A DNA stretch of 64,000 nucleotides from Pseudomonas sp. RIT-PI-S (GTDB lineage: Bacteria; Pseudomonadota; Gammaproteobacteria; Pseudomonadales; Pseudomonadaceae), in contig NZ_JANZKJ010000001.1 in NCBI RefSeq assembly GCF_025642975.1, forward strand, positions 682,001 to 746,000. The letters are read 5' to 3'. Position 1 is the first letter of the stretch, and the number at the start of each line of letters is the position of its first letter. The position numbers were made by a program, and so were the translations under genes. This document shows positions 28,176 through 38,327 of the stretch, in pieces. The notes below the pieces were generated by a model. That model saw only the letters and a list, made by a program, of their open reading frames with translations, was not told the origin of the DNA and searched no databases.

Positions 28176-28192
28176 TGAATTTGAGTTATTCA
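28176..28192. promoter_or_regulatory. candidate LysR-type operator in the leuC divergent region
   Basis: Interrupted dyad TGAAT-N7-ATTCA in the AT-rich space between the LysR gene and leuC. Size and position suit a LysR recognition site, but short dyads in AT-rich DNA arise by chance. Confidence 0.3.
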
Positions 28193-28298
28193 ATCTAACC
28201 TCATAGCATTTCCACTACAAGCGTGGGCCTATTACTCGAGCAGCGACAAAAACGCAGCCATGCCAACGCGATAGTCACGCCTGACGAGGAGTTATTCG

Positions 28299-29732
28299 AT
28301 GGCCGGTAAAACCCTTTATGACAAGCTCTGGGATTCCCATTTGGTCAAACAGCGCGATGATGGCTCGGCCCTGATCTACATCGACCGCCATATCGTCCAT
28401 GAAGTGACCTCGCCCCAGGCTTTCGAAGGGCTGCGCCTGGCGGGGCGTGCCCCGTGGCGCGTCGACAGCATTGTTGCCACCCCAGACCACAACGTGCCCA
28501 CTACCCCAGAACGCAAGGGTGGGATCGAGGCGATCGAAGACCAGGTTTCGCGCCTCCAAGTGCAGACCCTCGACGACAACTGCGATGAATACGGCATTAC
28601 CGAATTCAAGATGAACGATGTGCGCCAGGGCATCGTGCATGTGATTGGCCCGGAGCAGGGCGCCACCTTGCCTGGCATGACGGTTGTGTGCGGCGACTCG
28701 CACACCTCTACCCACGGTGCCTTCGGCGCGCTCGCCCATGGCATCGGCACCTCGGAAGTCGAGCATGTGCTCGCGACCCAGTGCCTTGTGGCCAAGAAGA
28801 TGAAGAACATGCAGGTGCTGGTGGAAGGCACCTTGCCCTTCGGCGTAACCGCCAAGGACATCGTGCTGGCGGTCATCGGCAAGATCGGTACCGCGGGGGG
28901 TAATGGACATGCCATCGAGTTCGCCGGCAGCGCGATCCGCGAGCTCTCGGTAGAGGGCCGCATGACCATTTGCAACATGTCCATCGAGGCCGGTGCCCGG
29001 GTTGGCCTGGTGGCCTGCGATGAAAAAACCGTCGCTTATGTGGAGGGTCGGCCCTTTGCGCCCAAAGGCGAGCATTGGGACAAAGCGGTGCAAGCCTGGC
29101 GGGCGCTGAAATCCGATGATGACGCCCAGTTCGATACCGTGGTGCGGTTGGACGCGGCTCAGATCAAGCCGCAGGTCAGCTGGGGCACCTCGCCCGAGAT
29201 GGTGCTGGCGGTGGATCAAACGGTGCCGGATCCGGCTGCAGAGGCAGACTTGGTCAAGCGCGGCTCTATCGAGCGTGCTCTCAAATACATGGGTTTGCGC
29301 CCTAACCAGCCGATCACCGAGATTCGCCTGGATCGTATCTTTATCGGCTCGTGCACCAACTCGCGTATCGAAGACCTGCGCGCCGCGGCCGAAGTGGCCA
29401 AGGGGCGCAAGGTCGCACAAAGCGTGAAGCAGGCGATCGTGGTGCCGGGTTCGGGCCTGGTCAAGGCTCAGGCCGAGCAAGAAGGGTTGGATCGGATCTT
29501 CATCGAGGCGGGCTTCGAATGGCGTGAACCCGGCTGCTCCATGTGCCTGGCGATGAACCCGGATCGCCTGGAGTCCGGCGAGCATTGCGCGTCCACTTCC
29601 AACCGTAACTTCGAAGGCCGCCAGGGCGCCGGCGGCCGTACCCACTTGGTGAGCCCGGCCATGGCTGCAGCCGCGGCGGTGGTCGGTCACTTCATTGACG
29701 TTCGTGAATTGTCCCAGGAGAGCGCAGCATGA
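28299..29732 (+). CDS. leuC: 3-isopropylmalate dehydratase large subunit
   Basis: 477 residues, aconitase-family subunit carrying the [4Fe-4S] cluster for isomerising 2- to 3-isopropylmalate in leucine synthesis. Cluster cysteines in [11 protein letters not shown] and [12 protein letters not shown], and the start [17 protein letters not shown] is typical. Its stop overlaps the leuD start (ATGA at 29729-29732). GAGGAG lies upstream. Confidence 0.98.
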   Translation: MAGKTLYDKLWDSHLVKQRDDGSALIYIDRHIVHEVTSPQAFEGLRLAGRAPWRVDSIVATPDHNVPTTPERKGGIEAIEDQVSRLQVQTLDDNCDEYGITEFKMNDVRQGIVHVIGPEQGATLPGMTVVCGDSHTSTHGAFGALAHGIGTSEVEHVLATQCLVAKKMKNMQVLVEGTLPFGVTAKDIVLAVIGKIGTAGGNGHAIEFAGSAIRELSVEGRMTICNMSIEAGARVGLVACDEKTVAYVEGRPFAPKGEHWDKAVQAWRALKSDDDAQFDTVVRLDAAQIKPQVSWGTSPEMVLAVDQTVPDPAAEADLVKRGSIERALKYMGLRPNQPITEIRLDRIFIGSCTNSRIEDLRAAAEVAKGRKVAQSVKQAIVVPGSGLVKAQAEQEGLDRIFIEAGFEWREPGCSMCLAMNPDRLESGEHCASTSNRNFEGRQGAGGRTHLVSPAMAAAAAVVGHFIDVRELSQESAA

Positions 29733-30367
29733 AAGCCTTTACTCAACACACCGGGCTGACTGCGCCCCTGGACCGCGCAAACGTCGATACCGATCAGATC
29801 ATCCCGAAGCAGTTCCTTAAGTCGATCAAGCGCACCGGTTTCGGGCCCAACCTGTTCGATGAATGGCGCTACCTGGATGTCGGCGAGCCTTATCAAGACA
29901 ACTCCAAGCGGCCGCTAAACATGGACTTCGTCCTCAACCAGCCGCGGTATCAGGGCGCTAGCGTGTTGCTGGCGCGGGAGAACTTCGGCTGCGGCTCCAG
30001 CCGCGAACACGCTCCTTGGGCGCTGGATGAATACGGCTTCCGCTGCGTGATCGCGCCGAGCTTTGCCGACATCTTCTTCAACAACAGCTTCAAGAATGGG
30101 CTGTTGCCAATCATCCTCAAGCCAGCAGAGGTCGACGAGCTGTTCGGTCAGGTCGAAGCGGAGCCAGGCTACCAGTTGGCGATCGATCTGCAGGCTCAGA
30201 CCGTCACTCGCCCGGACGGCAAGGCTTATGGTTTCGAGATCGATGAGTTTCGCAAGCACTGCCTGCTGCATGGCTTGGATGACATCGGCCTGACCCTGCA
30301 GGATGCGGACGCCATTCGAACTTTCGAAGCCCGGCACCAGGCGAGCCAGCCCTGGCTGTTCCGCTGA
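29729..30367 (+). CDS. leuD: 3-isopropylmalate dehydratase small subunit
   Basis: 212 residues, the swivelling-domain partner of LeuC. Diagnostic [16 protein letters not shown] and [14 protein letters not shown] are present. Translationally coupled to leuC by a 4-base overlap. Confidence 0.98.
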   Translation: MKAFTQHTGLTAPLDRANVDTDQIIPKQFLKSIKRTGFGPNLFDEWRYLDVGEPYQDNSKRPLNMDFVLNQPRYQGASVLLARENFGCGSSREHAPWALDEYGFRCVIAPSFADIFFNNSFKNGLLPIILKPAEVDELFGQVEAEPGYQLAIDLQAQTVTRPDGKAYGFEIDEFRKHCLLHGLDDIGLTLQDADAIRTFEARHQASQPWLFR

Positions 30368-30392
30368 CCCCTACTCGCGCCACGTACACACC

Positions 30393-30410
30393 GGCACCCC
30401 TAGGGGTGCC
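30393..30410. promoter_or_regulatory. perfect 18-base palindrome between leuD and leuB
   Basis: GGCACCCC-TA-GGGGTGCC, completely self-complementary, in the 65-base gap between leuD and leuB. There is no T-tract, so it is not an obvious terminator. It could be an operator, an RNA processing site or a scar. In some Pseudomonas a methyltransferase gene sits between leuD and leuB (recalled, not checked); it is absent here. Confidence 0.5.
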
Positions 30411-30432
30411 GCTCGCACTTAATGAGGTAAGC

Positions 30433-31515
30433 ATGAGCAAGCAGATCCTGATTCTCCCCGGCGACGGCATTGGTCCGGAAATCATGGCCGAGGCGGTCAA
30501 GGTACTGAACCTGGCCAACGACAGATTCCAGCTGGGCCTGGCCTTGACTGAAGATGTGATCGGCGGCGCCGCCATCGACCGTTATGGCGTGCCGTTGGCC
30601 GATGAAACCCTGGCCCGCGCGCGTGCCGCCGACGCCGTGCTGCTGGGCGCAGTGGGCGGGCCGAAGTGGGACAGGATCGAGCGTGACATCCGCCCGGAAC
30701 GCGGCTTGCTGAAAATCCGCTCTCAGTTGGGGCTTTTCGCCAACCTGCGGCCGGCCATTCTTTACCCACAGTTGGCCGATGCGTCCTCGCTCAAGCCAGA
30801 AGTCGTCGCTGGGCTGGACATTCTGATCGTTCGTGAACTCACCGGCGGCATCTACTTCGGCGCGCCACGCGGGACCCGCGAGCTGGAAAATGGCGAACGG
30901 CAGGCTTACGACACGCTGCCTTACAGCGAAAGCGAGATCCGCCGGATCGCCCGCGTCGGCTTCGAGATGGCTCAGGTGCGTGGCAAGAAGCTTTGCTCCG
31001 TTGACAAGGCCAACGTACTTGCCTCCAGCCAGCTATGGAGAGAGGTAGTCGAGGACCTTGCGAAGGATTATCCTGAGGTCGAACTCAGCCACATGTACGT
31101 GGATAACGCTGCGATGCAGCTGGTCCGTGCACCCAAGCAGTTCGATGTGATGGTGACCGACAACATGTTCGGAGACATCCTCTCCGACGAGGCTTCGATG
31201 CTTACCGGTTCGATTGGCATGCTGCCCTCGGCGTCGCTTGACGCCAACAACAAGGGCATGTACGAACCGTGCCATGGTTCGGCGCCGGATATCGCCGGCC
31301 AGGGCATCGCCAACCCACTGGCGACCATCCTTTCGGTGTCCATGATGCTGCGTTACAGCTTCAACCAGACCGAAGCGGCGCAGGCCATCGAGACGGCCGT
31401 CGGCAAGGTCCTGGACCAAGGCGTACGCACCGGCGACATCTGGTCAGCGGGCTGTACGAAGGTCGGTACGCAGGAAATGGGCGACGCAGTAGTCGCGGCC
31501 CTGCGAAATCTGTAA
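30433..31515 (+). CDS. leuB: 3-isopropylmalate dehydrogenase
   Basis: 360 residues, NAD-dependent oxidative decarboxylase of leucine synthesis. Visible: [31 protein letters not shown], and [20 protein letters not shown], the metal/substrate site signature. The start at 30433 follows GAGGTAAGC. It completes leuCDB. Confidence 0.98.
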   Translation: MSKQILILPGDGIGPEIMAEAVKVLNLANDRFQLGLALTEDVIGGAAIDRYGVPLADETLARARAADAVLLGAVGGPKWDRIERDIRPERGLLKIRSQLGLFANLRPAILYPQLADASSLKPEVVAGLDILIVRELTGGIYFGAPRGTRELENGERQAYDTLPYSESEIRRIARVGFEMAQVRGKKLCSVDKANVLASSQLWREVVEDLAKDYPEVELSHMYVDNAAMQLVRAPKQFDVMVTDNMFGDILSDEASMLTGSIGMLPSASLDANNKGMYEPCHGSAPDIAGQGIANPLATILSVSMMLRYSFNQTEAAQAIETAVGKVLDQGVRTGDIWSAGCTKVGTQEMGDAVVAALRNL

Positions 31516-31521
31516 TCTCTC

Positions 31522-31562
31522 GGGCCCGCCGCAAGGTCTGCAAGGCGGCGGCCCACTTTTTT
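31522..31562 (+). terminator. terminator after leuB
   Basis: GC stem GGGCCCGCCGC (31522-31532) with GCGGCGGCCC (31545-31554) and one bulged C, then CAC and six Ts. It separates leuCDB from asd, which starts 17 bases later, so some read-through or an attenuator role is possible. Confidence 0.75.
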
Positions 31563-31578
31563 CAAGGGTGTAGTTGCG

Positions 31579-32691
31579 ATGAAACGTGTAGGTCTGATCG
31601 GTTGGCGCGGTATGGTCGGTTCCGTGCTCATGCAGCGGATGCTGGAAGAGCAGGACTTCGACCTGATCGAACCGGTGTTTTTCACTACCTCCAATGTAGG
31701 TGGCGAGGGTCCTGCCGTGGGCAAGGACGTGGCGCCCCTCAAGGATGCGTACAGCATCGAGGAGCTGAAAAGCCTGGACGTCATCCTCACCTGCCAGGGC
31801 GGCGACTACACCAGCGAGGTATTCCCCAAGCTGCGTGAAGCCGGCTGGCGCGGCTACTGGATCGACGCAGCCTCCACTCTGCGGATGCAGGACGACGCGG
31901 TAATCGTGCTCGACCCGGTCAATCGCAAGGTCATCGACCAGCAGCTCGACGCCGGCACCCGCAACTACATCGGCGGCAACTGCACCGTCAGCCTCATGCT
32001 CATGGGGCTGGGTGGCCTGTTCGAGGCGGGCCTGGTGGAATGGATGAGCGCCATGACCTACCAGGCGGCATCCGGCGCTGGGGCCCAGAACATGCGCGAG
32101 CTGATCCGTCAGATGGGCGCCACCCAGGCGGCGGTGGCCGATGAGCTGGCCAACCCCGCCAGCGCCATTCTCGAGATCGACCGCAAGGTGGCCGACGCCA
32201 TGCGTGGCGAGAGCTTCCCTACCGAGCAGTTCGGCGTGCCGCTGGCAGGCAGCCTGATCCCCTGGATCGACAAAGAATTGCCTAACGGCCAGAGCCGCGA
32301 GGAATGGAAAGGCCAGGCCGAGACCAACAAGATTCTCGGCCGCTTCAAGAACCCTGTTCCAGTGGACGGCATCTGCGTGCGCATCGGCGCCATGCGTTGC
32401 CACAGCCAGGCGCTGACCATCAAGCTGAACAAAGACGTGCCGATCGCCGACATCGAAGGGATGATCAGCCAGCATAACCCTTGGGTGAAACTGGTCCCGA
32501 ACCATCGCGAGGCCAGCATCCATGAGCTGACCCCAACCCAGGTAACCGGTACCCTCAATGTGCCCGTAGGTCGCCTGCGCAAGCTGAACATGGGTTCTCA
32601 ATACCTAGGCGCTTTCACGGTTGGGGATCAACTTCTGTGGGGCGCCGCCGAACCGCTGCGGCGGATGCTGCGTATCCTGCTCGAACGCTGA
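31579..32691 (+). CDS. asd: aspartate-semialdehyde dehydrogenase
   Basis: 370 residues, NADPH-dependent enzyme making aspartate semialdehyde for lysine, methionine, threonine and diaminopimelate. NADP-binding start [21 protein letters not shown], catalytic Cys in [14 protein letters not shown], and [16 protein letters not shown] near the substrate site. Length and motifs are typical of the gammaproteobacterial enzyme. A strong hairpin follows. Confidence 0.98.
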   Translation: MKRVGLIGWRGMVGSVLMQRMLEEQDFDLIEPVFFTTSNVGGEGPAVGKDVAPLKDAYSIEELKSLDVILTCQGGDYTSEVFPKLREAGWRGYWIDAASTLRMQDDAVIVLDPVNRKVIDQQLDAGTRNYIGGNCTVSLMLMGLGGLFEAGLVEWMSAMTYQAASGAGAQNMRELIRQMGATQAAVADELANPASAILEIDRKVADAMRGESFPTEQFGVPLAGSLIPWIDKELPNGQSREEWKGQAETNKILGRFKNPVPVDGICVRIGAMRCHSQALTIKLNKDVPIADIEGMISQHNPWVKLVPNHREASIHELTPTQVTGTLNVPVGRLRKLNMGSQYLGAFTVGDQLLWGAAEPLRRMLRILLER

Positions 32692-32708
32692 TACAGGCTG
32701 TGGCCCAT

Positions 32709-32762
32709 CGCGGCTGGTAGCGACGCCCATTGATCGGGGCGTATCGCGGCCAGCCGCGTTTT
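32709..32762 (+). terminator. long hairpin terminator between asd and usg-like gene
   Basis: Outer stem CGCGGCTGG / CCAGCCGCG with an inner arm (GCGACGCCC facing GGGCG and TCGC), followed by TTTTCGTTTT. The size and T-tract support an intrinsic terminator ahead of the Asd-paralogue gene. Confidence 0.8.
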
Positions 32763-32787
32763 CGTTTTCTTCGCTACAGGAACAAGC

Positions 32788-33789
32788 ATGTCCGTGACCT
32801 TTGATGTGGCCGTTATTGGCGCCACCGGTACCGTAGGCGAAACCCTGGTGCAGGTGCTCGAAGAGCGCGACTTCCCGCTCGGCCAGCTGCACCTGCTCGC
32901 CAGCGAGGCTTCGGTTGCCCAGTCTGTGCCGTTCCGAGGGCGCAACCTGCGGGTCAAGGCCCTCGAAGGGTTCGACTTCAGCCAAGTCAGGATCGCGTTC
33001 TTCTGCGCTGGCGAAGTGGTAAGTGAGGCATTCGCCCGCAAGGCAAGCGCCGCCGGTTGCGCGGTCATCGATCTGGCAGCGGGGCAGGGTGCCCCGCTAG
33101 TGGTGGCAGAGGTTAACCCTGATCGCCTTGAGCTGCTTCAGGCGCCGCTGCGCGTAGGCAATCCGGGAAGTATCGCCACCGCGCTCGCCTTGGCGCTGGC
33201 CCCCCTTCGGTCATTGCTTGACCTTGAGCAGGTTACGGTGACTGCCTGTCTCCCGATGTCCGCGGCTGGGCGTGACGCCGTCCGCGAGCTTGCCCGGCAA
33301 ACCACCGAGCTGCTCAATGCCCGGCCACTGGAGCCGCGCGTATTCGACCGCCAAGTAGCGTTCAATATGCTTGCCCAGGTAGGCACTCCTGATACCGCTG
33401 GTCACCTGGCCCTGGAAAAACGTGCGCACCTGGAATTGCGTGAATTGCTGCAACTGCCTTTACTTAAAGTGGCCGTCAGTTGCATCCAAGCGCCGGTATT
33501 CTTTGGCGATAGCCTCAGCGTAAGCGTTCGCTCAGGCAGCCCCGTCGATATCGAAGCTGTCTGCGCCGCGCTTTCGCAGGCGCCTGGCGTGGAGTGGACG
33601 GGCAACGACGACTACCCGACGGCGGTCGGGGACGCGGTGGGGCAAGATGTGCTCTATATCGGCCGCATAAGAGCTGGGTTGGATGATCCCTGCCAGTTAA
33701 ACCTGTGGTTGACCCTGGATAACGTTCGCAAAGGCGCTGCGCTGAATGCCGTCCAGTCGGCGGAATTGTTGATAAAACGCCTTTCCTAA
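32788..33789 (+). CDS. Asd paralogue (USG-1 type) lacking the catalytic cysteine
   Basis: 333 residues with an Asd fold: DVAVIGATGTVGETLVQVLEE nucleotide-binding start and CAGEVVSEAFARKASAAGC. Where Asd enzymes have Asn-Pro/Cys-x-x catalytic Cys (NCT or PGC), this protein reads VGNPGSIAT, with Ser in place of Cys. The sequence is also divergent elsewhere. It fits the USG-1 paralogues found beside truA/accD in enterics and beside asd here. It is therefore unlikely to be a working dehydrogenase. fimV follows after 75 bases. Confidence 0.88.
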   Translation: MSVTFDVAVIGATGTVGETLVQVLEERDFPLGQLHLLASEASVAQSVPFRGRNLRVKALEGFDFSQVRIAFFCAGEVVSEAFARKASAAGCAVIDLAAGQGAPLVVAEVNPDRLELLQAPLRVGNPGSIATALALALAPLRSLLDLEQVTVTACLPMSAAGRDAVRELARQTTELLNARPLEPRVFDRQVAFNMLAQVGTPDTAGHLALEKRAHLELRELLQLPLLKVAVSCIQAPVFFGDSLSVSVRSGSPVDIEAVCAALSQAPGVEWTGNDDYPTAVGDAVGQDVLYIGRIRAGLDDPCQLNLWLTLDNVRKGAALNAVQSAELLIKRLS

Positions 33790-33864
33790 AAGATACTTGG
33801 GAACACTTTGTATAAAGTTTCTTGAATTACGTTGTAAGTCCGGCACGCACAAAAGGATCTGGCC

Positions 33865-36483
33865 ATGGTTCAAGTTCGCAAACTGGTATTGGCGATAGCC
33901 GCTGCGACGGCCCTGTCATCCGGTCTGGCGCAAGCTCTGGAACTGGGTGAGCTGACGTTGAAGTCGGCAGCCAACCAGCCTCTTGTGGCGGAGATCGAGC
34001 TGCGGGATGTCGCGGCGCTCACGGCTCCGGAGATCGTGCCCGGGCTTGCTTCTCCGGAAGAGTTCGCCCGCGCCGGGCTGGATCGACAGGCCTTCCTCAA
34101 TCAGCTGAGTTTCACGCCGGTGATCAATCCCGGGGGGCGCAGCGTGATCCAGGTCACCTCGTCGGCACCTCTGAACGAGCCGCTGCTCAAGTTTCTGGTG
34201 CAGGTGATCTATCCTAGCGGCCGGCTGATGCGTGACTACAGTGTGCTGGTGGACGCTTCCAAGTTCTCGCCACCAGCGGCCGATACCGCCCAAGCGCCAG
34301 CGGCCACCCCGCCAGTGACCGCGCCCAGCTCGGCGGGCACGAAGGAATACACCACGACCAACCGCGACACCTTGTGGGAAATCGCCGCAAGGTTCCGTCA
34401 GGAAGCGTCCGTTCAGCAGACCATGCTCGCCATCCAGGCGTTGAACCCGGCAGCGTTCCAGGACAGCAACATCAACCGCTTGCGCGCGGGCCAGGTGTTG
34501 CGCCTGCCGGACAACAACGATGCAACCGCTCTAGCCCAGCCGCAGGCCGTGGCCGAGGTTGCCCGGCAGAATGCCGCCTGGCGCGAAGGGCGTCGGCTGG
34601 GCCCGCGCGCGCAACAGCTCGATGCCACGCGGCGCAACGGAAATGGCACCGCGCCCGCGCCGGCTCAGCGCGACAATCTGCGCCTGGTGTCTGGCGAGGC
34701 GGCTAACGAGCGCGCCAAGGGCCTGGCCGGGGACAACAAGGTCCTCACTGACAAACTGGCGGTGACCCAGGAAAGCCTGGACACCGCGCGGCGTGAAAAT
34801 GGCGAGCTGAAAAGCCGACTGACGGATCTGCAAAGCCAGTTGGACAAGGCTCAGCGCCTGCTGCAACTCAAGAGTGATCAACTGGCACGGCTGGAGGCCG
34901 GGGCTGCTGCGGCGCCGACCGCCGCCGCCCCGAATGCCGTTCAGCCAAGCGCGCCGGTTGAAGGTCCTCCCCCAGGCGGTGAACAGCCAGCGATCAATGC
35001 CCAACTGACGCCACCCCCGGAAGGGCAGGCCGCGCCGGCCACGGCGCCTGCTCCTACCCAAGCGGGCAATGATCCAGCCGCCTCGCTACCCGCCGTCCAG
35101 GCCTTGCCGAACGAGCGCGAGCAGGCCTCCAACCCCTGGGTGCTGGGCGGTGCGGGCGGGCTGGCGGTGGCAGTGGTATTGCTTGCCGCTTGGCTATTGG
35201 CACGTCGACGCAAGGCGCAGCAGGAATCCGAGAGGCACCTGCGCATGGCAAAGGAGCTGTCTGAGGCCCAGGAACTGCGCGCGGATGACTTCGATCTTCC
35301 AGCGACGAGTTTCGACGGCCTCGGCACCGCGGCACCGTCAGTCCGTCTAGCTCCGGCCATGGTCGCCGCCTCCGCAGCCGCCGCCACGGCAGCCACGGCG
35401 CCGGTCTACGAGCGCCCTAGCCGGCCTGCACCGCGCGACGAGTTGCCCTCGGTGGCTTCGCTGGTCGTTGCGCCTGCCGCCGACGATCCCCTCACCCAAG
35501 CCGAGGAACACATCGCCCGTGGCCGCTATAGCCGCGCCAGCGACGTCCTCGAGGCGGCAATCGAGGCCGAGCCCGAGCGCAGCGACCTGCGACTCAAATT
35601 GATGGAAGTGTATGGTCATCAAGGCGATCGCGATGGTTTCGTTGCCCAGGAGCGCCGCTTGATGGCGAGTGGGGCGAATCACGCCCGGGTGGATGAACTC
35701 AAGACGCGTTTCCCGGCGATGGCCGGCTTGGCGGCGGGCCTGAGCGCTGCCGCGGTGGCTGCCGAGCTGGATGCTCAATACGTCAAAGATCTGCTGCTGG
35801 ATGAAGCTGATGCGCCCGAGCCTATCGGTGACGTATTCGATACCGATTTCGACCTGAGCCTGGATGGCATCGAGACCACGCCCGAGGAGCCGGCAGCGGC
35901 CCCGCCGCCTGCCGCCCCCACTCGATCGGTGCCGCGTGACGAACTGGATTTCGAAGCCTTGCTGCGAGAAAGCACCGTGGAGCAGGCGTCGACCGACCCT
36001 GACCTGGATCTCGACCTGGAACCAGCCGAACCTACTCCGTCGCCCGTGGATGATTTGGACGATCTCGATCCGCTGGACCCGGAGCAGGGCCCAGAGGAAG
36101 CGCCCGACGACACCGCGCTGCCCGGTGACCGCGAGCGCCTCGACGATTTCGACCTGTCGCTGTCGGAGGAACAGCAGGACGACCAGGATCGCTTCGCAGC
36201 CGATGTCCATGACGTCAATTCACAGCTTGACCAGCTGTCCCGTAGCCTGAGCCAAGCGTCGGCGAACAACAGCCTGCATAGCGCCAATGGCATGGGCGAG
36301 GCTCTCGACGAATTCGATTTCCTGGCTGACTCGGATGAGGTCACCACCAAGCTTGACCTCGCCCGCGCCTACATCGAGATGGCCGATGCCGATGGCGCCC
36401 GCGATATTCTCGACGAGGTGCTCAAGGAGGGGACCATGGCCCAGCAGAAAGAAGCGCGCAAGATGCTCGCCGCCTTGAGCTGA
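33865..36483 (+). CDS. fimV: FimV, peptidoglycan-binding polar hub protein
   Basis: 872 residues. Signal peptide MVQVRKLVLAIAAATALSSGLAQA is followed by the FimV N-terminal domain (LELGELTLKSAANQPLVAEI), a LysM domain near residues 158-205 (TTTNRDTLWEIAARFRQ...LRAGQVLRLP), a coiled coil near 285-345, one transmembrane helix near 427-449 (WVLGGAGGLAVAVVLLAAWL), a long acidic Ala/Pro/Asp cytoplasmic region and the C-terminal FimV domain (TKLDLARAYIEMADADGARD). It organises type IV pili and polar signalling in Pseudomonas. A terminator-like hairpin follows. Confidence 0.95.
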   Translation: MVQVRKLVLAIAAATALSSGLAQALELGELTLKSAANQPLVAEIELRDVAALTAPEIVPGLASPEEFARAGLDRQAFLNQLSFTPVINPGGRSVIQVTSSAPLNEPLLKFLVQVIYPSGRLMRDYSVLVDASKFSPPAADTAQAPAATPPVTAPSSAGTKEYTTTNRDTLWEIAARFRQEASVQQTMLAIQALNPAAFQDSNINRLRAGQVLRLPDNNDATALAQPQAVAEVARQNAAWREGRRLGPRAQQLDATRRNGNGTAPAPAQRDNLRLVSGEAANERAKGLAGDNKVLTDKLAVTQESLDTARRENGELKSRLTDLQSQLDKAQRLLQLKSDQLARLEAGAAAAPTAAAPNAVQPSAPVEGPPPGGEQPAINAQLTPPPEGQAAPATAPAPTQAGNDPAASLPAVQALPNEREQASNPWVLGGAGGLAVAVVLLAAWLLARRRKAQQESERHLRMAKELSEAQELRADDFDLPATSFDGLGTAAPSVRLAPAMVAASAAAATAATAPVYERPSRPAPRDELPSVASLVVAPAADDPLTQAEEHIARGRYSRASDVLEAAIEAEPERSDLRLKLMEVYGHQGDRDGFVAQERRLMASGANHARVDELKTRFPAMAGLAAGLSAAAVAAELDAQYVKDLLLDEADAPEPIGDVFDTDFDLSLDGIETTPEEPAAAPPPAAPTRSVPRDELDFEALLRESTVEQASTDPDLDLDLEPAEPTPSPVDDLDDLDPLDPEQGPEEAPDDTALPGDRERLDDFDLSLSEEQQDDQDRFAADVHDVNSQLDQLSRSLSQASANNSLHSANGMGEALDEFDFLADSDEVTTKLDLARAYIEMADADGARDILDEVLKEGTMAQQKEARKMLAALS

Positions 36484-36502
36484 GAGTGGTCGCATTTCCC
36501 CG

Positions 36503-36535
36503 ACGGCAGCCGCGCAGGCTGCCGTTGTCGTTTTA
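36503..36535 (+). terminator. hairpin with weak T-tract after fimV
   Basis: ACGGCAGCC (36503-36511) with GGCTGCCGT (36517-36525), a 5-base loop, then TGTCGTTTT. Likely partial terminator between fimV and truA. Confidence 0.65.
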
Positions 36536-36541
36536 CTGAAG

Positions 36542-37411
36542 ATGGGTTTAAAGGCTGTGGACATTTACCAAAGCGCGGCGGATGAAGTCGCCGCCGAAGG
36601 CTACGCCCGCATCGCCCTCGGCGTGGAATACAAGGGCTCGCGCTATCAAGGCTGGCAGCGTCAGATCGACGGCGTGCGCAGCGTGCAGGAAACCCTGGAG
36701 AAGGCCCTGTCCAAGGTGGCCGCGAGTCCCATATCGGTCTTGTGCGCTGGCCGAACGGACGCCGGAGTCCATGCCTGCGGCCAAGTGGTTCATTTCGATA
36801 CCCGCGTCGCGCGGCCCGAACGAGCATGGGTCATGGGCGCCAATAGCGAGTTGCCCCGCGATATCAGCGTTACCTGGGCTCGCCCAATGCCCTCCGACTT
36901 CCATGCCCGCTTCAAGGCGATGGCGCGGCGTTACCGATACGTGATTTATAACGACCCGATCCGCCCGGCGCACCTGGCCGAGGAAGTGACCTGGAACCAC
37001 CGGCCGTTGGACGTTACGCGCATGGCCGCAGCGGCTGCATCGCTGGTGGGGACCCATGATTTCAGTGCCTTCCGCGCCAGCCAATGCCAAGCCAAGTCCC
37101 CGATCAAGCAACTGCATCACTTGAGGGTCAGCCAGCACGGCCGAATGATCGTGATCGACGTGAGGGCCAATGCGTTCCTTCACCACATGGTGCGTAACCT
37201 GGCTGGCGTATTGATGGCAATCGGCACCGGCGATAAGCCCGTGGAGTGGGCCGAACAGGTGCTTCAGAGTCGCGAGCGGCGCAGCGGTGGCGTGACGGCG
37301 CATCCTTATGGGCTGTATCTGGTAGATGTTGAATACCCGGATGCTTATGAATTGCCCTCCCGATACATCGGGCCACATTTCCTTACGGGCTTCGAAGGTC
37401 TTGCGGGCTGA
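36542..37411 (+). CDS. truA: tRNA pseudouridine(38-40) synthase
   Basis: 289 residues from the ATG at 36542; a slightly later start is possible because the first 20 residues are not conserved-looking. Core motifs: ALGVEYKGSRYQGWQRQ, catalytic Asp in LCAGRTDAGVHACGQV, and NAFLHHMVRNLAGVLMAIG. It modifies uridines in the anticodon arm of many tRNAs. Confidence 0.96.
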   Translation: MGLKAVDIYQSAADEVAAEGYARIALGVEYKGSRYQGWQRQIDGVRSVQETLEKALSKVAASPISVLCAGRTDAGVHACGQVVHFDTRVARPERAWVMGANSELPRDISVTWARPMPSDFHARFKAMARRYRYVIYNDPIRPAHLAEEVTWNHRPLDVTRMAAAAASLVGTHDFSAFRASQCQAKSPIKQLHHLRVSQHGRMIVIDVRANAFLHHMVRNLAGVLMAIGTGDKPVEWAEQVLQSRERRSGGVTAHPYGLYLVDVEYPDAYELPSRYIGPHFLTGFEGLAG

Positions 37412-37474
37412 CGGGGTCATGGGCATTTGCTACCATCGCCCAACTTTTTCCGAACAGCTGGAGGTTGTTGCGTC

Positions 37475-38098
37475 ATGGCCGCCGTTCGCAGCAAGATCTG
37501 CGGTATTACCCGCATAGAGGATGCCCTCGTCGCCGCCCACGCCGGGGCGGACGCCATCGGGTTGGTGTTTTACCCACCAAGCCCGCGGGCCGTGAGCATC
37601 CACCAGGCGCGAGAAATCGTCGCTGCACTTCCCCCATTCGTGACCGTGGTTGGCCTGTTCGTGAATGCCAGCCGCTGCGAGATAAACGAAACCCTCGATG
37701 CCGTGTCGCTCGATCTGCTCCAGTTCCATGGCGACGAAACGCCCGAACAATGCGCGGGCTACCCCCGCCCGTACATCAAGGCGCTGCGAGTGCGCCCCGG
37801 CGACGACATTGCCGCGGCTTGCGAACGATACCGGGACGCACGCGGGTTGCTGCTCGATGCGTTCGTCGAGGGTGTGCCTGGCGGTACCGGTTCGGCCTTC
37901 GATTGGAACCTGGTGCCAGCGAACCTGCCCAAACCAATCATCCTGGCGGGGGGGCTGACGCCTGAGAACGTTACTACTGCCATCGAGAAGGTGCGCCCCT
38001 ATGGGGTCGATGTGAGTGGCGGCGTCGAGCAAAGCAAAGGCATCAAGAGCAGTCTTCGGGTGAAAGCCTTCGTCGAAGCGGTGCGTCGCACCAATTGA
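37475..38098 (+). CDS. trpF: phosphoribosylanthranilate isomerase
   Basis: 207 residues, TIM-barrel enzyme of tryptophan synthesis, separate from TrpC as usual in Pseudomonas. [20 protein letters not shown] start with the catalytic Cys, [27 protein letters not shown] and [11 protein letters not shown] (phosphate site). GGAGG sits 11 bases before the ATG at 37475; the frame open to 37427 is ignored. Confidence 0.97.
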   Translation: MAAVRSKICGITRIEDALVAAHAGADAIGLVFYPPSPRAVSIHQAREIVAALPPFVTVVGLFVNASRCEINETLDAVSLDLLQFHGDETPEQCAGYPRPYIKALRVRPGDDIAAACERYRDARGLLLDAFVEGVPGGTGSAFDWNLVPANLPKPIILAGGLTPENVTTAIEKVRPYGVDVSGGVEQSKGIKSSLRVKAFVEAVRRTN

Positions 38099-38327
38099 CC
38101 GGGCCGTTATGTGGCAATGTGACGGTAGCGATGCAATGGCCGTCCAACTTCTTCAGCGCGCCTGTGGTGCCTCGGTTGGCTTGAAGCCGCCGTGGACGGT
38201 CCCAGGCGCGCATCAGCATTTTCGAGAGGGTGAAGCGTCCCGCGCTCCCCCTGGTTTAAATGCCGTGGCGGCCTCTGACGCCCGGCCCGGCCCGCGCAGG
38301 GTTCGCCCAGTTACTGGAGAGACAAGC

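Noticed and set aside
38109..38327. In-frame N-terminal extension of accD
   Set aside because: No ribosome site, composition unlike the family; the normal AccD start is at 38328.
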